A DNA stretch of 6,604 bases from Candidatus Shapirobacteria bacterium (lineage in GTDB: Bacteria; Patescibacteriota; Microgenomatia; UBA12405). Made by a program: the position numbers and the translations under genes. The DNA lies in contig VFLE01000195.1 in the NCBI GenBank assembly GCA_009885205.1, forward strand, positions 1 to 6,604, given 5' to 3'. This document shows positions 1 through 4,413 of this stretch, piece by piece. Under the pieces are notes generated by a model. It had not been told where the DNA came from. It did not search any database and was given only the letters and a program-made list of their open reading frames with translations. How positions within the stretch are numbered: position 1 is the stretch's first letter; each line of letters opens with the position of its first letter.

Positions 1-461
1 TATTATCTCAAACCAGATGGGATGAAAACCCGGGCAATGCAAATGAATGGAGATTGTTGCCACTAAAAGGAAATGACTACAGATACTTCAATAAAGGAAT
101 AATAAGTGAATCACTCAATGAGGCAATTATAAACAACATAAAACCATACAGTAACTTAACACTCCGACAGATTGAATACTCAATAAAGCAAGTCAGTCCA
201 TTCAATGTAGTAATGACAGAAGACAGATTTGCCGTATCATATGCATTCAGATATAACAGAGTAAGAAGATATTTGGAAGAAGGTAAAACACAAAACGAGA
301 TTTCAGATTTATTCGGCTGGGTAAGTCCAACTATCATTGCTACCTATACAAACAAACAACTCTATGCATATAATCAACCAATCCCGGAAGAAACATATTT
401 TATAAGTGATAGCCAGGGATTGAATCTTGCAGATGCTAATGGTGATATGATAATACAGTAA
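1..461 (+). CDS. Tyrosine recombinase/integrase, C-terminal catalytic part (5' end outside window)
   Basis: The reading frame is open from the window edge (first full codon at position 3), so the TTG at 54 is not a real start. 152 residues are visible. They align without gaps to the catalytic end of XerD-like recombinases: a beta-hairpin lysine in LLPLKGNDYR (K22 of the visible part), the box II arginine in YAFRYN (R83), a glycine 11 residues later, GW 12 further (W106) and YTN 9 further (nucleophile Y115). The spacings R+11 G, +12 H/W and +9 Y match XerD exactly. Two catalytic positions differ from the XerD pattern: the first HxxR histidine is Tyr, and the second His is Trp, as in Cre. The N-terminal domain and the first arginine lie upstream of the window. 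About 37 residues follow the tyrosine, ending in DSQGLNLADANGDMIIQ, a tail more like those of phage structural proteins. It probably integrates or resolves the element. Identification rests on motif spacing only. Confidence 0.75.
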   Translation, partial: LSQTRWDENPGNANEWRLLPLKGNDYRYFNKGIISESLNEAIINNIKPYSNLTLRQIEYSIKQVSPFNVVMTEDRFAVSYAFRYNRVRRYLEEGKTQNEISDLFGWVSPTIIATYTNKQLYAYNQPIPEETYFISDSQGLNLADANGDMIIQ

Positions 462-473
462 TAACTTTAAACA

Positions 474-1037
474 ATGAATAAACGATACGACCAATACGAC
501 TATCAGGCACCAACTGGATCCAGAATTCTTTTGCATGCAGACCCCACCACCGGTGCTTTGAATAAAACACCATTAGATGAATTACCTGGTTCCGAATCAA
601 AATTCACTCGGTTAAATAGCACATTTTCAAATCAAGTTACATCCGGTACATCTCAAACCGATACTTATCCATATACCATACCCGGCAACACACTAGTTAA
701 TAATGGCGACCTTCTACGTTTCATAATATGGGGAGATACACAATCTCCAGGAGGGCAGCAAACAGTCGGCTTTGATTTAAATGGTACAATAAATTTCAAT
801 AATGGCTATTTCAACGGCTATCCATTTATAGCAGAAGTAAAAATGATGAAAGTTGGTACTAATTTAATAAGACTCTTTATGTCGATTATAAGAGGTGGTG
901 GCAACTGTGAATCAAGTATTATTACGGATGGTTCAATTGACCTCACTGCATCTATCAATCAAAAATGGACAATACAATGCGCAACGTCGGGCAGTATAAC
1001 AGCAAGAGCATCGTTTATAAACAAAGAACTAATCTGA
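474..1037 (+). CDS. Probable phage fibre/spike-like virion protein
   Basis: 187 residues; starts at ATG 12 nt after the recombinase stop, behind an A/T-rich leader (taactttaaaca) with no Shine-Dalgarno. The N-terminal segment RILLHADPTTGALNKTPLDE (residues 17-36) resembles the linker of many phage fibre proteins, in which a value is attached to a property list and followed by PL-D-LP. The rest is rich in predicted beta strands. It contains the pattern YTIPGNTLVNNGDLLRFIIW (67-86), then LNGT, EVKMMKVGTNLIRLFMSIIR, and a closing strand with SITARASFINKELI. This layout (NTL-NGD-LR near the start, single-domain jelly roll) recurs in receptor-binding or appendage proteins of phages. There is no signal peptide or membrane segment. 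The call is based on recalled pattern, not on a diagnostic motif; another minor virion protein is possible. Confidence 0.5.
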   Translation: MNKRYDQYDYQAPTGSRILLHADPTTGALNKTPLDELPGSESKFTRLNSTFSNQVTSGTSQTDTYPYTIPGNTLVNNGDLLRFIIWGDTQSPGGQQTVGFDLNGTINFNNGYFNGYPFIAEVKMMKVGTNLIRLFMSIIRGGGNCESSIITDGSIDLTASINQKWTIQCATSGSITARASFINKELI

Positions 1038-1075
1038 TAACTGCCAAGATTTCATACTTTTTGCCAAATTGTCTC

Positions 1076-1107
1076 TTGCATTAGAAGCATTCTCCACTTT
1101 ATATTTG
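1076..1107 (+). promoter_or_regulatory. Bacteroidota-type sigma-A promoter
   Basis: TTG at 1076-1078 is followed after 21 bp by TATATTTG at 1100-1107. This fits the Bacteroidota consensus TTG at -33 and TAnnTTTG at -7. Transcription would begin near 1114. It lies just after the virion-protein stop and just before a terminator-ended untranslated stretch. Confidence 0.6.
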
Positions 1108-1113
1108 CACCGC

Positions 1114-1219
1114 CTCCGAACGTATCAGGCTCTGCAGGGATGCAACCGGAAAGGATAGGAGGAGCAACTCAAAGCTTATACAAGGACGATAGCATCATAA
1201 AATACTACCGTCCTTTTTT
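1114..1219 (+). ncRNA. Candidate small RNA or attenuated leader (about 105 nt)
   Basis: The interval runs from the expected transcription start of the promoter to the T-run of an intrinsic terminator and carries no plausible reading frame. It can fold: CCTCC (1113-1117) can pair with GGAGG (1158-1162); TGCA (1133-1136) can pair with TGCA (1141-1144); GCTC (1129-1132) can pair with GAGC (1162-1165), which competes with the first pairing. No known RNA family was recognised with confidence. It could be a free small RNA, or the 5' leader of the replication operon starting at 1275, with the terminator acting as an attenuator. Confidence 0.4.
1182..1219 (+). terminator. Intrinsic terminator
   Basis: AAGGACGATAG (1182-1192) pairs with CTACCGTCCTT (1205-1215), 10 of 11 positions, around a 12-nt loop, and a run of T residues follows at 1214-1219. 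It ends the transcript from the 1076-1107 promoter and sits 55 nt upstream of the next gene. Confidence 0.8.
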
Positions 1220-1274
1220 CATACAATAAAGCTTTAGATTGCTTTATGACAAAAAATCCAAACACTCTACTCTC

Positions 1275-1430
1275 ATGAGGCATCAATATCAAAAAGACTA
1301 CGAACCTGCGGCAGTATCTGTATTGAAAGAGTTAATGAAAATCATCATTAGTATTATCATTCTTCCATTCCAGTATATATTGAGACTAATCAGAAAAAAA
1401 CCTACTACTGGAAAACCAGACTTAACATAA
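1275..1430 (+). CDS. Small single-span membrane protein (51 aa)
   Basis: The ATG at 1275 is chosen over the in-frame TTG at 1239, because the first 12 codons would otherwise run close to the terminator and ATG starts are the rule here. After a polar N-terminus (MRHQYQKDYEPAA) comes a strongly hydrophobic stretch, IIISIIILPFQYIL (about residues 23-36), followed by the basic RLIRKK and a polar tail ending TGKPDLT. The basic C-terminal flank suggests that end lies inside the cell. Size and layout would suit a small phage membrane protein (holin-like, coat-like or membrane anchor), but no family is recognised. The last 50 bases overlap the outer and inner arms of a nested inverted repeat, so the codons for LRLIRK and DLT also serve as repeat sequence. 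First gene of the probable replication operon. Confidence 0.6.
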   Translation: MRHQYQKDYEPAAVSVLKELMKIIISIIILPFQYILRLIRKKPTTGKPDLT

Positions 1431-1495
1431 TAACTTCATTTTCGTCATTACATGTATGTTATGTTAAGTAAGGAATGGCTCTCTGATTAGTCTCA
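1381..1495. repeat. Nested perfect inverted repeats, possible folded attachment site
   Basis: Outer arms: TGAGACTAATCAGA (1381-1394) and TCTGATTAGTCTCA (1482-1495), 14 bp perfect. Inner arms: ACTTAACATAA (1420-1430) and TTATGTTAAGT (1459-1469), 11 bp perfect, around a 28-nt loop. The internal loop between stems is 25 nt on the left and 12 nt on the right. The structure begins inside the small membrane protein gene, whose stop codon TAA is in the inner arm, and ends 15 nt before the next ATG. It has no T-run, so it is not a simple terminator. Roles to consider: recombination or attachment site, replication origin, or mRNA-level control. Confidence 0.8.
1442..1469 (+). other. dif-like site: centre plus XerD arm
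   Basis: Aligned to the E. coli dif site (11-bp XerC arm, 6-bp centre, 11-bp XerD arm), positions 1452-1469 (ATGTATGTTATGTTAAGT) match 16 of 18 bases: the last XerC-arm base, the centre TGTATG against TGTATA, and the XerD arm TTATGTTAAGT against TTATGTTAAAT. The rest of the XerC arm (1442-1451) does not match, as is common in sites of Xer-using mobile elements. The XerD-like arm is repeated in inverted orientation at 1420-1430. The host's own dif site is not known from this window. Confidence 0.4.
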
Positions 1496-1509
1496 TTTTA
1501 AAAATCAGA
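1482..1509 (+). promoter_or_regulatory. Alternative hairpin next to the start of the 1511 gene
   Basis: TCTGATT (1482-1488) is also complementary to AATCAGA (1503-1509), which ends one base before the ATG at 1511. This 7-bp hairpin and the 14-bp outer stem (1381-1394 with 1482-1495) share one strand and exclude each other. In mRNA the choice between them could open or close the start region of the downstream gene. Confidence 0.35.
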
Positions 1510-1510
1510 T

Positions 1511-1831
1511 ATGTCAACAAAAAGTAAAGCCTTCAACCGGTTCAGAACCTACCTGAGAAACAACAGAATAAAATACTCCAACAGTATCCTAAGTCTGCAA
1601 ATTCAAAACATACTGATTAAAGACCTACCCGTCTCAGAGTACTTTAGAATCCAGATTCAATACATGCCTGGCATGTCATTAGAAGCCCCACACTGTGAAC
1701 CAGACACCCTGTTATCCAAAGCATACAGCTTCAGAAATACAGTAATCCAAAGCACCAGATACAAGGAAATGCTACTAAATACAGGGCTCCCCTTGGTTTA
1801 TCATAGTGATTATCCCTCGTCAGTCAAGTAA
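1511..1831 (+). CDS. Hypothetical protein (106 aa) of the replication operon
   Basis: Not recognised. ATG start behind a T/A-rich leader (ctcattttaaaaatcagat). The N-terminal third is basic and probably helical (STKSKAFNRFRTYLRNNRIK), followed by a hydrophobic-polar alternating stretch with SILSLQIQNILIKDLPVSEYF, and a Tyr/Ser-rich end. No signal peptide, membrane segment or cysteine motif was seen. The basic start would suit a DNA- or RNA-binding protein, but that is only a guess. It follows the small membrane protein after 80 nt filled by the inverted repeats and precedes the coiled-coil gene by 16 nt, so the genes from here to the replication initiator are probably cotranscribed. Confidence 0.6.
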   Translation: MSTKSKAFNRFRTYLRNNRIKYSNSILSLQIQNILIKDLPVSEYFRIQIQYMPGMSLEAPHCEPDTLLSKAYSFRNTVIQSTRYKEMLLNTGLPLVYHSDYPSSVK

Positions 1832-1847
1832 CCTAAAAACCCCGCAT

Positions 1848-2057
1848 ATGTCAGACAATCGCCTACTACATGAAAAACTCATTTCTGAAGTCAGAAAAAT
1901 GAGAGAATTACAAAAAAGATATTGGAGTTCCCAACAAAAAAACGACCTGCAGGCTGAATACAAAAGAAAACTACTTATACAATCAAAGATGCAAGAGCAA
2001 GTAGTAGATAACTTTATCGTAGAAATATCAGCCGAGCAAATTTCACTTGGGCTCTGA
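1848..2057 (+). CDS. Small coiled-coil phage protein (69 aa)
   Basis: An in-frame GTG at 1806 would overlap the preceding gene; the ATG at 1848 gives MSDNRLLHEKLISEV and is preferred. The protein is almost wholly helical and highly charged. Its core VRKMRELQKRYWSSQQKNDL followed by LLIQSKMQEQVVDNFIVE resembles small proteins often seen in phages and mobile elements, with a VxxMRxxQKxYF...T/S...L..SK..E..VD pattern. Their function is, to my knowledge, not established. It sits directly before the replication initiator and probably belongs to replication or its control. Confidence 0.65.
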   Translation: MSDNRLLHEKLISEVRKMRELQKRYWSSQQKNDLQAEYKRKLLIQSKMQEQVVDNFIVEISAEQISLGL

Positions 2058-2112
2058 TAGAATTCCCATACTACAAATAAGAGACAAAGCAGTTTTGATT
2101 TATGATGATTAC

Positions 2113-3018
2113 ATGTACTCAGGTAATCGTTATAAAAATCCACTGCAACAATTAATTTTAAAAAATGCAAGGACTATCAGATACAAAGGCATGCTCAGCT
2201 CGGGAGCCAAGAAGAGAATGGCTAAAGCCATTACTCTCCTGGTCAGCAGCAGTAAAACAAAATGGTTATTCAACGAAGTCAGCAAAAGATATTTCTATCA
2301 TAGATTATCATTCATTACATTAACAGTTTCAGACCCTACAGAAAAATTAACAGGAAAAGAAGCACATGAAAAACTGCTATCGCATTTTTTGCAATGGCTT
2401 CGAAGAACAAAAAATGTAACTACTTACATATGGAAAGCAGAATTACAGGAGAATGGACAAATACATTACCATATTACATTACCAAATTTTATTAACTACC
2501 AGGAGATAAGAGACAAGTGGAATAATTTACAACGAAAAGTTGGATTGATTACAAACTACAGAGCAACAATGATGGCATTTCATGCCAATGGTTTTACTGT
2601 GAGATATGACTTAATAAAAAAATGGAGTTATAGTAAACAAAAGGCAGCATATGAAAAGGGGATAAAAGAAGATTGGCAACATCCAAACTCGACAGACATA
2701 CATTCAGTAAGGAAGGTGACAGATATGTGTGCTTACATGGTAAAGGAAATATGTAAATCAGTACAAAATGAAAGTTCAATTGGCGGTAAAGTCTGGGATT
2801 GTAGCGATAATCTTAAAGGCTCAAAATATTTTTCCACAGTATGTGAAAATCATCACATTGATTTTATAGAACGGTCAATTAAAGAAAAAAAAGCAACTCA
2901 GATTGATGGCGAAAGGTTCACACTTATAAAATTCAAAGACAACATTGAAAAGGAAGTACTTACAAAAGAACAATATAAATTGTATGTATCATTCTTAAAT
3001 CTCATACAGGAACAGTAA
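2113..3018 (+). CDS. HUH-type rolling-circle replication initiator (Rep)
   Basis: Nicks one strand at the origin, stays joined to the 5' end through a tyrosine, and starts rolling-circle replication. With ATG at 2113 it has 301 residues. A TTG at 2047 in the same frame would add 22 and overlap the upstream gene. Motif 1 is FITLTVSD (67-74). Motif 2, the metal-binding HUH, is HYH in GQIHYHITLPN (118-120). Motif 3 is YMVKEICKS, with single catalytic Tyr 208 and Lys 211. A conserved-looking block NSTDIHSVRK lies just before motif 3, and GGKVWDCSDNLK follows it. One tyrosine with HUH fits the replication-associated proteins of Bacteroidota phages and plasmids and the gokushovirus VP4 type, not the two-tyrosine phiX174 type. 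The N-terminal AKKRMAKAITLLV region is basic. The long repeat-rich region downstream is a natural place for its origin. Motif evidence is strong; the element class (ssDNA phage, plasmid-phage) is inferred. Confidence 0.9.
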   Translation: MYSGNRYKNPLQQLILKNARTIRYKGMLSSGAKKRMAKAITLLVSSSKTKWLFNEVSKRYFYHRLSFITLTVSDPTEKLTGKEAHEKLLSHFLQWLRRTKNVTTYIWKAELQENGQIHYHITLPNFINYQEIRDKWNNLQRKVGLITNYRATMMAFHANGFTVRYDLIKKWSYSKQKAAYEKGIKEDWQHPNSTDIHSVRKVTDMCAYMVKEICKSVQNESSIGGKVWDCSDNLKGSKYFSTVCENHHIDFIERSIKEKKATQIDGERFTLIKFKDNIEKEVLTKEQYKLYVSFLNLIQEQ

Positions 3019-3040
3019 TTTTATTACTCAAATACTCATC

Positions 3041-3157
3041 ATGACAAAATCAGTATTATGGTTCATTCAAAACTGGAAAAAACTTTTGAGATGGTCAATT
3101 AAAATCTTACAATTTGTAGAAGATAACATACAGAATGGAAAACCAAAAGATGTCTGA
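3041..3157 (+). CDS. Small amphipathic/membrane-associated peptide (38 aa)
   Basis: ATG 22 nt after the rep stop, behind actcaaatactcatc. The sequence has an aromatic, basic amphipathic stretch (VLWFIQNWKKLLRWSIKILQ) and an acidic-polar end, NIQNGKPKDV. The closing GKPKD resembles the GKPD end of the 51-residue membrane protein at the head of the operon; both may be related small envelope-directed proteins, but the similarity is short. A peptide of this make-up could sit on the inner membrane face or act in lysis. It overlaps the next possible start by one base (TGATG arrangement at 3155-3159). Confidence 0.45.
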   Translation: MTKSVLWFIQNWKKLLRWSIKILQFVEDNIQNGKPKDV

Positions 3158-3339
3158 TGAAAATTTTCAATTATATACTCTTGTCAATACTACGTAATGA
3201 TTTACGTAAACAAAGTAATCCCCCCTATAAAATCAAACCGGCTCAGCATACATTTTTTTTTGCACCAGGAAAAGCAAAACACGAGTGCAAGCAAAAAAAA
3301 ATGATTGCTTCGCTTCCTACAGTTGAAAAAAAAAATTGA
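3157..3339 (+). CDS. Doubtful small reading frame (60 aa)
   Basis: The ATG overlaps the stop of the preceding peptide by one base, which would allow translational coupling, and the start MKIFNYILLSILRNDLRK looks protein-like. From about residue 20 the sequence (QSNPPYKIKPAQHTFFFAPG) reflects homopolymer runs (cccccc, tttttttt, aaaaaaaa) and resembles non-coding DNA. It may be a short real gene with a decayed end or pure chance. Confidence 0.2.
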   Translation: MKIFNYILLSILRNDLRKQSNPPYKIKPAQHTFFFAPGKAKHECKQKKMIASLPTVEKKN

Positions 3340-3364
3340 ACAGCGGCACACCTGCTCATGGCAT

Positions 3365-3532
3365 TTCGTTTCATTACACTTCGCTTCACCACGTTCGCAG
3401 CCATTCCTTAGCCTGGTCGGGCTGGATAAATAGCCAACACACATAACCAACTCACAATTTATCCATCACCGCCAAGGCTACCCCAGCTACAATACTCACT
3501 GGGTTCCGCTTCGCTTCATTACACTTCATTTC
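3365..3532. repeat. 23-bp imperfect direct repeat pair
   Basis: Copies at 3365-3387 and 3510-3532 agree at 20 of 23 positions and share the exact core TTCATTACACTTC; the offset is 145 bp. Both lie in a C/T-rich stretch with many TTC and CGCTTC words. They flank the large hairpin at 3409-3480, so they could be protein-binding repeats of an origin or remnants of a duplication. Confidence 0.6.
3409..3480. repeat. Large hairpin with iteron-like repeats in the loop (origin candidate)
   Basis: Outer stem TAGCCTGG (3409-3416) pairs with CCAAGGCTA (3472-3480) with one bulged base; inner stem TGGATAAAT (3423-3431) pairs perfectly with ATTTATCCA (3457-3465). The 25-nt loop is filled by two direct repeats, CCAACACACA (3434-3443) and CCAACTCACA (3447-3456). 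A third copy, CCAACACACA, lies at 3644-3653. A stem-loop with short direct repeats downstream of a HUH rep gene is the usual shape of a rolling-circle origin. The nick site is not identified. Confidence 0.5.
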
Positions 3533-3572
3533 ATTTCGCAGCAGTGCCTTTATTACAGGATTGAAAATTTAC

Positions 3573-3597
3573 TATTTGGTATCAAATACACATGCTA
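3573..3597. repeat. Palindromic direct repeat, copy 1
   Basis: TATTTGG followed by TATCAAATACACATGCTA. The left part is a palindrome: TATTTG (3573-3578), GTAT, CAAATA. The second copy is at 4354-4380. Each copy looks like a protein-binding or recombination core: a short inverted repeat plus a fixed ACATGCTA flank. Confidence 0.65.
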
Positions 3598-3733
3598 CGC
3601 ATATTAGGTACATGTGGCGTTCACATGCTTCTGTATCTACCAGCCAACACACAACTCCAACGCTTCAGGTATCTACCGCATGTTCACAAATTATATATGC
3701 CGGGCGGCGCCGTTCGTCGTACCTCCTCTCTTT

Positions 3734-3753
3734 GCCGCCATGGCTTCGGCGGC
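3734..3753. repeat. GC-rich hairpin
   Basis: GCCGCC (3734-3739) pairs with GGCGGC (3748-3753) over an 8-nt loop (atggcttc). It lies in the most GC-rich part of the window and just after the perfect palindrome CGGCGCCG (3704-3711). Role unknown. Confidence 0.45.
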
Positions 3754-3833
3754 CTTGCTGGCAGTGTGCAGCTTGTTTGTTTATATGGCCTCCACTTCGT
3801 TCCGGCCTTTTATTTTTGACTACCAGCGGGTAG

Positions 3834-3887
3834 GGTGGCACGGGATGCATTTTTTATCATTGCATGATAGCATGCATCCCTCCCACC
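3834..3887. repeat. Three-part nested hairpin
   Basis: Outer GGTGG (3834-3838) pairs with CCACC (3883-3887); middle GGGATGCAT (3842-3850) pairs with ATGCATCCC (3872-3880); inner ATCAT (3856-3860) pairs with ATGAT (3864-3868) over TGC. All arms are perfect, with small internal loops. It has no terminator T-run after it on the + strand. In single-stranded DNA it would be a stable rod, as expected for packaging or complementary-strand origin signals. Confidence 0.65.
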
Positions 3888-3981
3888 TCCCACTGCACAC
3901 TGCACCGCCTCGCAGGCCGCCGGCGTGGGAAGTATCCTACTTATCCGGATTATCGTGTGCCTCCCGGCGGGTTTCGCTTCC

Positions 3982-4041
3982 AGTTTTATTGCCGGGTTTG
4001 AAGTCGTTTACCATTATGAAGAATCCGCCGGCAATAAAACT
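3982..4041. repeat. 14-bp perfect inverted repeat
   Basis: AGTTTTATTGCCGG (3982-3995) and CCGGCAATAAAACT (4028-4041), separated by 32 nt. The spacing is long for a terminator; a binding site, recombination site or extended hairpin is possible. Confidence 0.65.
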
Positions 4042-4075
4042 TACAGCGATGCATTGAATACAAACAGCCGATGGA

Positions 4076-4194
4076 CATTTGTAGGCAATCCGAGCAAAAT
4101 CCCTGCGCCGCGGTAAGACAGGCGCAGGGAACCCTCCTTTTGAGCAGCGAAGTAATTCTATGCCGTAACTCCGATATTTCATTTGTAGGCAATC
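4076..4194. repeat. 15-bp exact direct repeat pair
   Basis: CATTTGTAGGCAATC occurs at 4076-4090 and 4180-4194, offset 104 bp. A strong hairpin (4101-4129) lies between the copies. Role unknown. Confidence 0.65.
4101..4129. repeat. GC-rich 9-bp hairpin, terminator-like without clear T-run
   Basis: CCCTGCGCC (4101-4109) pairs perfectly with GGCGCAGGG (4121-4129) over 11 nt. The downstream sequence aaccctcctttt has only a short, delayed T-run, so termination on the + strand is uncertain. On the - strand the bases after the stem are gattttgc, giving a weak T-run. Confidence 0.5.
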
Positions 4195-4353
4195 TCAGCC
4201 GGGTTTTTTGCCGTTCATTTGTTCCCTGATGTCTTGACCTCGTTTGAAATTGTTTGAAAACTTAAGACCGTCATTCGACTATCTGACGCCATTCTAATTC
4301 CACTAAGTAGAATTTGCAAACTATCACAATCCCGGTGCCTGGACACTGGCAAT

Positions 4354-4380
4354 TATTTGGAATATCAAATAAACATGCTA
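4354..4380. repeat. Palindromic direct repeat, copy 2
   Basis: TATTTGGAA followed by TATCAAATAAACATGCTA. It matches the 3573-3597 copy except for two extra bases in the spacer and one substitution. Here the palindrome is TTATTTG (4353-4359), gaatat, CAAATAA (4366-4372). It ends 33 nt before the ATG of the DUF6266 gene and could be an operator for it. Confidence 0.65.
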
Positions 4381-4413
4381 ACTTGGCGTATTATTTAACC
4401 AAAAACCGTAATT

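Larger units (their letters stand above)
3340..4413. other. Long repeat-rich region without convincing genes
   Basis: About 1.07 kb between the rep operon and the DUF6266 gene. Reading frames here overlap one another in several frames and give compositionally odd proteins, so none is accepted. Composition changes sharply: the 60 bases at 3701-3760 hold 42 G/C, while neighbouring genes are A/T-rich. The region contains a large hairpin with iteron-like repeats, a 23-bp imperfect direct repeat, a 25-27-bp direct repeat pair about 780 bp apart, several strong hairpins and 14-15-bp repeats (listed separately). It probably combines the replication origin, perhaps a packaging or assembly signal, and the upstream control region of the gene at 4414. 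No confident promoter was found before 4414; a TAGAATTTGC near 4308 has one base too many for the -7 consensus. Confidence 0.6.

Noticed and set aside
1114..1180. Possible SRP (4.5S) RNA, because of an AUCAGG...AUGCA arrangement
   Set aside because: The conserved GGAA-type tetraloop with AGCAG is missing and the helices do not line up; resemblance is too short.
1806..1847. GTG start for the coiled-coil protein
   Set aside because: It overlaps the previous gene by 26 bases and adds a proline-containing, non-helical lead; the ATG at 1848 fits the helix start.
2047..2112. Upstream TTG start for the replication initiator
   Set aside because: It would overlap the preceding gene's stop and add 22 residues without a motif; ATG 2113 is preferred, though the longer form cannot be excluded.
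1820..2170. 116-codon - strand frame opposite the coiled-coil gene
   Set aside because: Cys/Leu/Ser-rich antisense shadow of a charged helical gene.
3561..4057. Overlapping + strand reading frames of 75-147 codons in the GC-rich region
   Set aside because: Three frames are open at once because GC-rich DNA has few stops; the proteins are rich in Ala/Cys/His/Pro, cross hairpins and repeats, and show no domain.
3937..4192. Two overlapping - strand frames (81 and 68 codons)
   Set aside because: They cross the 15-bp direct repeats and the 4101-4129 hairpin, overlap each other, and show no recognisable domain. A search showing conserved homologues with synonymous bias would reopen this.
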